Assembly (NCBI GenBank): GCA_012295275.1
Contig: CM022665.1
Coordinates: 39,443,795 to 39,507,794, forward strand
Length of the DNA stretch: 64,000 nucleotides
From: Chrysomallon squamiferum
Taxonomy: Eukaryota; Mollusca; Gastropoda; Neomphalida; Peltospiridae
Reading direction: 5' to 3'
The position numbers and the translations under genes are program-made. The notes under the pieces are model-generated. The model saw only the letters and a program-made list of their open reading frames with translations, searched no databases and was not told the DNA's origin. Positions 12,882 to 24,001 of the stretch are shown here, one piece after another (within the stretch, counting starts at the first letter, position 1; every line of letters starts with the position of its first letter).

Positions 12882-13559
12882 ACGAAGTAAAAATAGTTAC
12901 GTACCAAAAATAATTTTTCTTTTTCTTTACGATTAATGAATGATTACTGAAAACGCTTACCGTAAAGTATCTAAGAAGCTTGAAGATGTTGGGCAATGGT
13001 TTTCGAACTTATAATGGGGTCGCGATTTTATTTTAAATTATTATTAGTAGTAGTAATAGAAGTATTTGTATTAGTATTAGTATTGTTATCATTATCGTCA
13101 TCGTCATCATCATCATCTTTATTAGTTTTGCGTTATACTCTGCATACTAGTACTATGAAATTTCGGGTAATAATTATACCCATTATTTAATTTTTTAAAT
13201 ATTGATGTGAAATGAAATTTTATTTTTAATTTTTTAATGTGTTACTTTGAATTTCTCATCGCCACTTTTCACTTGTACACCTTTACCATTATATCAGGAG
13301 TCGCAGTGCTCCCTGTCCAGGAGTCGAGCTAGCTAAAAGAATGTTGTAGTACCCCAAGTATTCAGATGGTTTGAAGGTAGATTTTAAAATTAGTTTCTGC
13401 AAACAACCCAGTAATGTTTTAGGGCCGGTAGTATTCTCAAATTGTGGTTTCACTAATTTGCTGTAGGATTTGAAGGGATGGGGTTACAAAAACATATATT
13501 ATATATATCAGTTATTAGTCCGTGGAGCAGTTTTGTTCAGGAGTCTCCCGGGAATAATA

Positions 13560-14220
13560 TTAACTTAAATTATGCATTGCCCATTCAGATAGGAGCAAAA
13601 AGGCAAAGGAACAAAAGGAAATCAGGTCTGAAATAGGTGAGAATTGTACAGTTAGTTAAATTCCAATCTCCTGAGAAAGTCCTTGATTAGATTTCTAACA
13701 ACGTGGTCCAAGTCAGTTCCACCATTGGATTTAACAAGAATGTTACAAGTCATGTCTAGACATAGTTATAAAAAACTGACGAATAAGTTATTGATTCTTG
13801 TACCTCAGGAAGTACGATCCATTCTTCCTTCTTGGAAGACTGGCAGTCTCCTGAGTCTAAACCTGACGGAAGTCCAACTGCAAGCGAATACAAATTTGCA
13901 TCCTGATTCCAAGATGTGTTGTTTTTTCTTGGCAGATCATGACTGGTACAACTACGAAACCAAACTGGGTGATATCGAGATGCTGTTACCACATTTACGA
14001 CATGTACTGGCTCGAACAAGACCGTAATGTTGCCTGACAAATGGACATTGGAGAATTTTTATAGACTAAGACCAGTACGTAAAAATGCCGGAATTAGCAT
14101 GACAGATATCATCCATGATGAGAAGGTCTACCCTCGACTCTGGACGCCGAATATCGTTGCTATTAAAACCGATCCTATTATGATTACCGATAACTTAATT
14201 GACGTTTTTTGCATGTAACA
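13560..14220 (+). other. GC-richer unidentified island with two overlapping open frames
   Basis: Two plus-strand frames, 13683-14027 (114 codons) and 14027-14218 (63 codons), overlap at one base in different phases. Base composition and CpG content are clearly unlike the flanks. The translations (for example LRHVLARTRP, RKNAGISMTDIIHDEKVYPR) match no family I know. It could be a decayed transposon or gene fragment, or a conserved noncoding block. Confidence 0.3.
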
Positions 14221-14418
14221 GTTTAATTACTTTAATTGTAAGAACGTCCAGTTCAAGTATCGAATTATGTACTGTTTATAATTTAAGTCGTATCCACTGT
14301 TTTATCTAATGTAAAGATCTGTCGTATATCACGACACCAGTCGTTTGTAATTCTGTAAAGGACTTTATAAAATCTAACATCAAATGCAATAAAATTACAC
14401 TTTTTCATGCGTTTGAAC

Positions 14419-14530
14419 GGAGATCAGTTTGGTCTCTCGGTAAAGTGTGGACCTTGGGGATTCGGAGATCGAATGTCGGCCGCTCAAGCCAACAGGTCTC
14501 AATTTCTTAAATTAAAAAGAGTACAAATTT
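14419..14530 (+). mobile_element. Degenerate tRNA-derived SINE-like sequence
   Basis: A tRNA-like head: an A-box-like TTTGGTCTCTCGG at 14428-14440 and a B-box-like GATCGAATG at 14467-14475, about 30 nt apart, in a context (ggattcGGAGATCGAATGTCGGCC) resembling a T-arm. An AT-rich body follows. Several consensus positions are mutated, so it is probably inactive. Confidence 0.4.
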
Positions 14531-14901
14531 GCCAAGTGCTGTTAACAGAATGTTATGTTATTTGCAGTTCTTAAACCGATAAGCTAAACTTAACGTTTAA
14601 CTCATGTTGTCAACGGAAGCTTAAGAGTTCGGGTTACGTTGCTTAAGACTTATTTTGCTTACTTAAGTTATTGCGGTGCAAATGCGATGTAAGGGCACAC
14701 AACCACGAGTATTCAGAAGGTTTGATGTACATTTTGTTAGGGTATCATCCTAGCAGCATTTCCAAAACATGGGATCACTAAGTGGCTACAGCGGCGATGT
14801 GAAAAGCGCGTGCGTGCGCTTGTGTGTCAAACACACGAATTTTGAAATTCACACACAGAAATAAGGAAGTTTCCTAGGAATGACAGTATTGACTTTCGCA
14901 G

Positions 14902-14994
14902 AAAAATTACGGAATGACCATCTCTTTGGTGTAATTCAATATATGGATCTGAAATACTGAATTACACCAAAGAGATGGTCATTCCATAATTTTT
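14902..14994. repeat. Nearly perfect 37-bp inverted repeat, 19-nt loop
   Basis: Arms 14902-14938 and 14958-14994 are reverse complements with a single mismatch; the loop is atatatggatctgaaatac. The arms include the unit GGAATGACCATCTCTTTGG. If transcribed, either strand gives a 37-bp hairpin. No flanking duplication or longer element was recognised. Confidence 0.9.
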
Positions 14995-14999
14995 ATGTG

Positions 15000-15867
15000 T
15001 TTAATCCTATATGTTCTTGGCTGTAGATTCTAATAAAATAATTTTTGCACATGATAAACAATTCCAATTTGCACTAACTCAGAAAGAGAATTCAAAATGG
15101 ACACCATTATAAAGTAGAAAAAACAGATATTTGAATATTACTAAACGAAAAATCTTAATGTTACTTTCTCACCCGATGCTTCACAGGTTAAAAAGAAACG
15201 AAGTATTTTAAATTAAAATTGACCTCTTTTATACTATTAAAGGCAGAAAAAGATGAAGAAAAAGAAAAATGGCCAACTGATTCTGTTATTACATTTGATC
15301 TGACAAAATATGTACACTGGGATGCTACTAAATCAATTTTCTAGGCCTCTTGAAAATCACTTCCTGGAATATTCAGAGCATTATCATAAATTAAATCATA
15401 ATAATTAATACATATTATATATATATATATATATATATAAAAAGTATATTTGACTGTCAGTGCTAGTGTGATTTGTATACATGTAATGTGTATTGATGTA
15501 TACATGTATTTATATATGCAAATATGAATATGTATTTATTTATTTATGTATTTTACACATGCACACATTTTTCTATGCATATATGATTTGTTTTTATGTA
15601 TGTATGTATGTATGTATGTGTGCATACATATATGTATTTATCAGTAACTATTTATCTATTTTCTACAAAACGAGGTCAACCAGTAAGAATGTGGCTGTCA
15701 CACACTTGCTGACAGCAGTAAGCTACAAGATCAAAGGAAAAGATGATGTAGGTCACAGAGTTCACGGATTTAGACCTCACACCTGTCATTTGACCTTTGT
15801 TGAGGTTTAATGTCTTATACCAAACAGTTAAACATAGAATACTTGCAGAAAGCTTTGTTTTCAAATA

Positions 15868-15915
<48 letters not shown>

Positions 15916-16746
15916 AAAAAAAAAAGAACATAAAAAAAACAGCAAGAAAGAAAAAGAATAAAGAAAAAAGTAAAAAAACAAAAACAAATAAAAAAACCAA
16001 CAATGAAACAAGAAACAAAGTCAAAGTAAAAAGAAAAAAAGAAAAAAAATAACAACATAAGAGGATTAAAGATAGATAACCACAGACACAGAGATAGAGA
16101 ATACATTTTAAAAAGTGTAATGAAAAATGTTTTCTTTCTTACATTTATACTCAATATTCACATATTATTTAAAAAATCAATATTTTTTGTAAAAAATAAA
16201 AAAAAAAATAATAATAAAAAAAAAAAAAACAATGATAAAGTCAAATTTCTTTAATTGTTCATAAAAATGTACATATTTCATTTTCAAAAATAATTTCAAT
16301 ATGCAAATAAGTGTAAAGAAATTTAAATTTATTAAAAATGCATTGAACAAATTTAATGTATCTATATATATATAAGTATATACAATTAATGAACTGCTTT
16401 TACAATTATAAACATTGTATTTTAACATGTACATAACAACACTTGTAAATTTAGTGGGATTCATAAATGAAAGTATGTATGAATTTGAATTCAGTACCAA
16501 ATCTACAAGCATTTTTTGTTTCTTTTTCTGAGACGTATCACATAGTGACAAAAATTAAAGCTTAATATGGGAAATTAATAAATAAATACAGCGAAACATT
16601 TAAAACTCTTTTGTTTTTGTTTTTTCTTCCTTTTTATCACCATATGTGATTGAAAGGAACAAGTAAATGAAAAAATTGTAAGTCAAATATCCATAGTTTC
16701 ATTTGATGTTTTGCATTCATGTAAATATCAACAGCTAACAAACAAA

Positions 16747-16777
<31 letters not shown>

Positions 16778-19135
16778 CAATAAAAAATAAAAACAAAATA
16801 ACAATAAAATTTTGAAAGAAACAAGACAGTTCCTCCAAATTTGGTAGATTTTAAATATATACAAGTAAATAAGACATTTTATACTGTATTATTTAAAAAT
16901 AAAATAAAATTCTCTACAAAAACAAGAAGAAAATTTAAAGCGATTTAGACAAAAAAACCTTGCTAAAGGAAATAAATAATGAATGCTAGATTAAATCACA
17001 ATATAATGCAAACAAAAAACATTCTAAATCAGTTTTCTTATATTTTTGAAAATATACTAAGTTTTATTAAGGAACATGTAATGAAGGCCTATAATGTCTA
17101 ACATCAGCATTTCAGAATTTCAGAGTGAATGTTCCGTTATCAAAAACATTTTTTTTGAGCAGGGGGCTTTTAATACAAATTTATAATAATAACTCAAAAT
17201 AAACTAATCAAAGAAATGAATGTAAAAACTTTCTAAGTTAGACTATTAAGTTATATCTGTGTTTGGGTTTGGTGGCTGTTTTACATTTAATACTTTTGAG
17301 AAGTGCTTAATTTATAATTTAAAAAAAAAAAAAAAAAAAAAACGAAAAAAAAAAACGTTATATATTTCAGACAGGCATTTGTCTTCTTTATCTACATAAA
17401 CTAAAGAAAATTAAAAAAACTAAGAGAAAAAGAAAAAGAAGAAGAAGAAAAAATAAATAAAGATAGGCAAAATATATTTATAAGAATTAGTAATCAATAA
17501 ATCTTCTTTTGACAATTCAGTTTTTATAACAAATAAAGAATGTATAAATATAAATGTACTATACTGTAATGAGATAATGAGCTTGTAAAAGATTTGATCA
17601 AGTAAAATACAATGTTTCTGTTATAGTAAATATCACAACAGGATCCTGGTGTGCGTCTGTGTGTTTTATTTTTATTTTTAAATTAACAGTTTAATATTAA
17701 TATTAAATTAGTATAACATATATACAAAATTTAGATTTGTGTATTTCAGCACAATTTTTTTTAAATTTTATCTTCTTTATAGCATGTATTTTATTTTTGT
17801 ACATTTTTTAAAACAAATACAATTTCATGAATAACAGATTGTTTAGTAAAAAAGATTCTTAGTGATGCACTTTAATATGTTTATTTATATGTTTAAACAT
17901 CTGCTTGATAAATATTTAGCTAATATTCAGGTGAGAAGTATACAGTGTATGAGATGAACAGGTGTTCATATCTTGATGTTCTATAAATATATTATTAAAT
18001 TCATTTTCGTATCTGAATAAATTATAACATATACTTGTTTATAATCTAAATTTCATTTAGATAAAATCATTTGTTCATGTATTATCTTTTGTAACAAACA
18101 TTTGTAAATTGTAAACAGTAAATTCCTAACCTACTGGTTTTTACAAAAAACATACATACTTTAGTGTACCTCTAGTATCATATGATTAACTTTTAACCTA
18201 CTGAAACTGGTAAATTCACAGAATTTACATGTTTGAAATCATACAATTTCAGAGTAAACAGTTTATTATTAACTAATGAAGCTTATTTACATATCATTAA
18301 ACATGAATCAATGACAACTAGACAATATTTATTAATAAAGATGCATTTATTTACAATATATTTAAAAATGTAATAACGATAACTGTACAATAAGTTCATT
18401 TATTAATAAAGACACAACAATTTAAATATCTTTAAAATTTTATAAATAAACAAAGAGTAAATTTATTAATAAGGAAATAACTATTTAACTATATCTTTGA
18501 ACTTGTATTACTGATAACAAAATAAACAGCTAATTAATTGCCATGGACACAGAATGTGTTTTTCACTGAGAATAGAAGCTTTTGTAACAGTGCTTTATAT
18601 AAAGTGACATTTATTTATTTATTTATATATTTCTAATTGAGTGAATAAGTGAGTGTGCGACTGTTCAGTGGTCCAGTGATAAAGAAAAAACACACCATGT
18701 CAAGAAAATAGAGAATAAAAATGCAGAAAGATGAATTTGTGACAACAGAACAGCAAAGAATTCACTGAAATGATTAGAAAAGCCAAATCAGAGTGATTAA
18801 TTATCAACCATTTACTGAATCTGGTGAAAACAGTGTCTTGGATAATTCAGATCCGTTTAATCATTGTAGTATATTAATTTATGAAAATAACAAAGTTATG
18901 GAATGCCAGATAAAATTATATTGCACAGCAAGATTTCATAGAGGTTTGAGAAATTTAGCCCCCAAAAAAAAAAAAAAAAAAAAAGAATAAAAAAGTTAAA
19001 CAGTGAGAAAAAAAGTCACTGTAATAATAAATAAACAAGTAAATCAATCAATCAATCAATCAATCAAAATAATTAAGAAAAAACAATCCTCGGAACAGTA
19101 GTTAATTTAATAACATTAACAATAATAATATTTAA

Positions 19136-19166
<31 letters not shown>

Positions 19167-20476
19167 TTGTAGTAAAGAATCAAAGTTAAATGATAATTAT
19201 TTTCCACTAATAACAATATAACTATAACAGAGTCAAACCATGCAGAACACACACACATACAGATGTAAGATTATTTTAATAAAAAGCACGACATAATAAA
19301 AATCACAGTGACGTGCTTTGACATTAGTAAATCATGCTAAGAACAACAGCAACACACTTTCTGGGTTGTTATGACAACATGCTGTTAATACACAGAAAAA
19401 AAACAAAATGGAGGCAACATTTTTCAAAAATTCAGAAAAACCCCAGCAGAAACAAGACAGTAAGGCCAATACTGGAATGTGCAGACATTGAAATAAATAA
19501 ATAAAATAAATAAATATTATTAAAAAAAAAAAAAAACAAAAAAAAAAAAACATTTAAAAATCACTTGTAATAAATGCAAAAATCCAAGAAAAGATAAACT
19601 GGACAAGCAAGAGATGAGCCCATTGCCAAGGGAAATAACTGGGCACCATTCCCAGCATGCAGTCAGTGTTTTAGGCAACATCATCTTCTAGGCCTGCCAA
19701 AAAGAAAAATACTAAAATACTAAATTGTATTTGGCTTCTTTATGACAAATCAGTTTTGCTCTCCAAATTTAAATACTTTCCAATCTTCTTTTTCTGTTGT
19801 TTTCTTTGTAAATTTTAATTTTTTTTTTAAATTAAAATTTTTCTTGTTGTTGTATTTGTGAAAGGATTTTATTATTATTATTATTTTTTTTTTTCTGACA
19901 ATTTCTTTTATTAAATTATGTATGGTAAAATGATTTTTTGTATTAGTTCAAGTACACAAATTAAAATAATGACACACAGTTACAGAAATGAACTGAATAA
20001 TTATAAAAAAAATATATCAAACTATTGTTATTTCTAATATCTTATTTCTGAACCAAGACAAAACATTATTATGTGGTAAGAAAAAAAAAAAAAAAAAAAA
20101 AAAAAAAAGACCACAATAAATTTTTAAAAATGTTAATTAAAATACCAGTCATCACAAAATTTTACTGAAATGAAAAACAAATACATTCAACACACATTCC
20201 ATTGAGTAAATCATGCACAAACATCCTTAAACCACCAAAGCATTCTGGCAAAATGATATCCCTGCTTCCAAATGCTGGTAACAGCATTAAAAAAAAAAAA
20301 AAAAAAAAAATTGCACAACTAGAGCAACGAGCAACATATTCACAACCAAAATTATTATCAATAAAATGAGCAATAAAGATTGTTCTAAACTGAAAACTAT
20401 TAAACACAGCCACAGTTTATAAAAATTGGGAATGAATCAAGTATAATTCAGGTCATTATGAAAAAAAAATAAAAAA
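15000..20476. other. AT-rich intergenic stretch downstream of CCDC88
   Basis: No supported gene. It contains (TA)n at 15416-15439, (ATGT)n at 15596-15620, poly-A tracts at 15869-15912, 16222-16230, 17322-17342, 18963-18984, 19142-19166, 19520-19552, 20080-20108 and 20287-20310, and (AAAT)n at 16741-16777. A small GC-richer patch lies at 15670-15815. Confidence 0.55.
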
Positions 20477-20954
20477 TTTATTAATTAAAAATCAAGTAAT
20501 AATACAATCTTTGAAATGAGATTTCCTGGAAAAGATGAGAAATAAAATAAAATGAAATAAAATAAATAACTAAAATTAAGAAATTAAAACTCTGTGTAAT
20601 ATTGAATATGAGATGTCACAAAAGTATTTTTTGTTACAATCATGTTGGTTTTGATGTTTGTTAATACAATGAATGTCCAGTCCCTTAATTATAAAATATT
20701 TTACTGGTGGTCACCAGGTTTTGCTCTCATTATTTTATGTACAAATAAGAAGAAACAATTGCTAAACCCAAATAAATACCAAGCCACATGCTTTAATAAA
20801 TATTTTAAGAAGTTTCACCTTAAAAAAAAAAAAGACTAAATAAATAAAAGAAAAGATAAAATAGAAACTAACAAAACTGTCCCAAGATACAACCTTCATC
20901 ATTCATGCATTCGAAATGGAATGTAGTTTTAAGTGTAAAATGCAGAAGTAAAAG
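20477..20954 (-). other. CCDC88: CCDC88 probable 3' UTR with AATAAA
   Basis: After the TAG stop, the minus strand is AT-rich noncoding sequence. The first clear AATAAA poly(A) signal (plus-strand tttatt at 20477-20482) is about 475 nt downstream. Further AATAAA sites occur lower (about 19866 and 19908), so a longer 3' UTR is possible. No transcript data support the end. Confidence 0.4.
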
Positions 20955-23090
20955 CTAAACACAACCATACTCATACCAAACAGCATTCTGTTTTGGTCCC
21001 TGTTGTTGTTGTTGTTGTTGCGGCTGAGGATTAGAAGCTGAAGATGATGCTGTTGGTTGTTCATCTGACTTCACAGATCTGGATGACGGTGGTCTGCTGA
21101 TAACAGGTTTTGTCTGTGGCTGAATGCGAGCTGTTGGTGTCTGTGCTGATGGTGACCGACTGGAATGGTTTGTTAACAAACGTTCAACAGCAGTCTGAGA
21201 ACTTGTCTGGTTGGTGTTTGGCTGCTGAGGTCCTGGCAAGCTGCTTGATGATCTTGGTGCATTTTGAGGCATCTGACTGAAATTAGGGCCTACACCAGTA
21301 GCTAAATCTCGGCTTCTGCGCGGAGGTGGTACAGGAGGAACATTGCCTCGGGAATTCGAGTGATCATCAGCTGACATGTGAATGGCCTGATCAAATAGAT
21401 GAGGAGGCACAGATTTTGGTCGTTCTACAGGAACCTGTCTGCTGTTGCTGCTGCTGCTGCTGTTACTACCACCACCTTGATTCAGATTGTTGTGACATGT
21501 TACTGTATGGATGAGTGTTACAGGCTGCATGACACCACTGCTGTTGTTGCTGGAAACTGCTATTCTTTTTTCATTACCATGGCCTGAATGGTCTGCAGAT
21601 GAGTATAATGGAACTTCAGACTTTACTGAAAACTGGCTGCTAGTAGAGGTGGCCTGACCCAGGGCACTGGACGGACGTTTAATCAATTTATTTGAACTTG
21701 CTGGACGGCCTTGTGGGAACAAAGCTTGAGAGGCACTCTGTCGACTGTGAGATATTTGGCGATCTCCAGAGAGGCGGTTTACGAAACCTCCAGCGGGAGG
21801 CTTGCCAAGAGAGTAGTGACCAGAACTGGAAATTGGGGGATGAGATGATGGATTTCTTTGTGGCTTCACCTCTCGACTTGGTCTTTCCAGACTGGCTGAA
21901 ATGCTGGAGTTCTGAAAGCTGGAGTTTGAGCTGGACGGCTGTAAGGCACTCATCATTTTGTCCAGCCTTTCACTGGGAGAAAGACCTTGGTCCCTTTCTA
22001 CTGGGGTCGGTGGCAATTCTCTGGACACTGGACGATTACTTGCTGCTTGTGAAGATGGTGGAGGAGGAGGAGGTGTAGAGAAAGGCGGTTCAGAACCTGA
22101 TGTATACTGAGGCTGACTCATACCTACAAAGCGATTTATACGTGACTGTCCTGTGTAGGTCTGAGGATAACCACTGTTGGCAGGATCAGAAGAGGCTTGG
22201 CCAATGTAATGGTCCATTGAGGAGGATGGAATGTATGGCTGTGCACCGCTGGATGCATGGTGACTGTCTTGTCGTGGCAGTGTGGACTGAGGAGTTTCAT
22301 TATGATAGGAAGATCTCACATAGTGTTGCTCATCAGATTTATGAGAAGATCCTGAGGACATATGATCATCTTGGTACTGTGATGATGACAAAGGAGACTG
22401 TAGTTGTGTCTTGGATGACTGACAGTACTGTGAAGCATTCACTGATGATGTCTGAAAATACTGTGACCCAGACCCTGAAGTCTGCAGATGCTGATTGATA
22501 GTTAAATATGACAATGGATGTGGCTGTGAGCCAGACTGCTGATGTTGTTGGACACTCATAGATGACTGTGGTCGCTGGGATACAGGCGACTGAACATTCT
22601 GTGAATTATTAGCTGAAGACTGATTATACAGTGAGGATGGAACATTACTGGATCTCTTTGGTGTAACGTACGATCCATGGCTTCTGGAATTATAACCAGA
22701 TAGATCATCTAGTCTCTGAGATGATTGCTGATGTCTTGCTAGTTCAACACTGACACTTTTTGGTCTCTCTGGCTGCCCATAGGGTCTGGGACATGTCACT
22801 GAAGACTTCAGCTTTGGAGTTGATGTTTTAACATCTTGTCTAGAGAGAGGAGAGATATCTGTCGGATTGCTGTTGGATGAAATACCAGACAGTCTGGACA
22901 TGTTGGATAGATTTAGATCTCCTGTTGCTGTGATATCCACCATAGGGCTGGAAATCCTGCGACTTCTGTCCTGTGAAAGTGAAACTGGTGTTGGTCGACG
23001 TAAAGTGACTTTGCTGGTGTAGTCTGACATTGTACTGGATGCACTGTGAGACTCAGAGTCATCCAGCTTTCTACTGTCACCAGACTTCTC
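20955..23090 (-). CDS. CCDC88: CCDC88 exon w: low-complexity tail with Dishevelled PDZ ligand
   Basis: 2,136 nt, 711 codons plus stop TAG (20955-20957), acceptor tttattttgcag. Rich in Ser, Gln, Pro and Asn: poly-Pro ([10 protein letters not shown]), SH3-type prolines ([24 protein letters not shown]), many Tyr in SQY/PYG contexts, a poly-Ser run (NSSSSSNS) and a pure CAA-encoded poly-Gln near the end. It terminates in VWYEYGCV, the same ending as Daple, whose GCV tail binds the Dishevelled PDZ domain. Vertebrate Girdin lacks this ending, so the gene is Daple-like at the C-terminus. Apart from the last residues the tail shows no recognisable domain. Confidence 0.95.
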   Translation of the reverse strand, partial: EKSGDSRKLDDSESHSASSTMSDYTSKVTLRRPTPVSLSQDRSRRISSPMVDITATGDLNLSNMSRLSGISSNSNPTDISPLSRQDVKTSTPKLKSSVTCPRPYGQPERPKSVSVELARHQQSSQRLDDLSGYNSRSHGSYVTPKRSSNVPSSLYNQSSANNSQNVQSPVSQRPQSSMSVQQHQQSGSQPHPLSYLTINQHLQTSGSGSQYFQTSSVNASQYCQSSKTQLQSPLSSSQYQDDHMSSGSSHKSDEQHYVRSSYHNETPQSTLPRQDSHHASSGAQPYIPSSSMDHYIGQASSDPANSGYPQTYTGQSRINRFVGMSQPQYTSGSEPPFSTPPPPPPSSQAASNRPVSRELPPTPVERDQGLSPSERLDKMMSALQPSSSNSSFQNSSISASLERPSREVKPQRNPSSHPPISSSGHYSLGKPPAGGFVNRLSGDRQISHSRQSASQALFPQGRPASSNKLIKRPSSALGQATSTSSQFSVKSEVPLYSSADHSGHGNEKRIAVSSNNSSGVMQPVTLIHTVTCHNNLNQGGGSNSSSSSNSRQVPVERPKSVPPHLFDQAIHMSADDHSNSRGNVPPVPPPRRSRDLATGVGPNFSQMPQNAPRSSSSLPGPQQPNTNQTSSQTAVERLLTNHSSRSPSAQTPTARIQPQTKPVISRPPSSRSVKSDEQPTASSSASNPQPQQQQQQQGPKQNAVWYEYGCV

Positions 23091-23366
23091 CTGCAAAATA
23101 AATGACAAAATTAACAAATACTAGTGTATTCATTTCAAAATATGAAACAATACACCCCATCCAAAAAACCTATGACCCACAAAAACTATTTGTAACAAAA
23201 AAGCTGAAAAGTAAATAAACTACTGCTACTACTGGTACCATTACTATAACAGCAGTAACAACTACTATAACTATGCAACTACTAATATTAATATTACTAC
23301 TATTACTGCTGACAGTAATAATAACAACAGAAACAACAACAATAATAAAAACATCCCAAATCATAA

Positions 23367-23401
<35 letters not shown>

Positions 23402-23962
23402 ACTCACTTTTCCTGGTGTTTTATTGGCCTCAGACAGAAACTGTTCAAGGGTGATGAGTTCACTTCCAGGTGAATCTTTGCCTGACAAGTGTCCTGAACT
23501 TTTTGACTTGATTGACAGGGGAGAGAATCCTGCATCCTGGTCATCTTCAAGACTGCCTGGCTTGCCAGAACCTAAATTTAATAATATTATTATCTACTGT
23601 GAACATAAATGAATAATATCTATCATATGAGTTATCATTCTGACTTAACGCAGTGAAATATTGAAATTAAAATTTTCAAAAACTTAAATCAAAATAAATG
23701 TTCTTTTCTTTAATTTTATCGAAAATAAATCGATACAATTTACAAATAATATAAATTTTAAAAATTAAATAGGAAATGTCCTGACATAGTTAAACAATGG
23801 AATTATTAAGCAAAAAGAACTTAATAAAGAACTTTTTTAAATGAACACAGCCATATAAAGGTAAACAAAAAAAATAATAAAAACGTAAAATAATTTACTT
23901 CCAGTTAAAAAAACAAATGCATATATATTCATTATAATCTCAGAAATTTAATAATAATAATA

Positions 23963-24001
<39 letters not shown>

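Noticed and set aside
15676-16154. Poly-Phe/poly-Lys open frames
   Set aside because: Produced by a long poly-A tract, not by coding selection.
21326-22498. Several plus-strand open frames of 60-130 codons
   Set aside because: They are antisense shadows of the long, GC-richer CCDC88 last exon, with Cys/Trp-rich unlikely translations.
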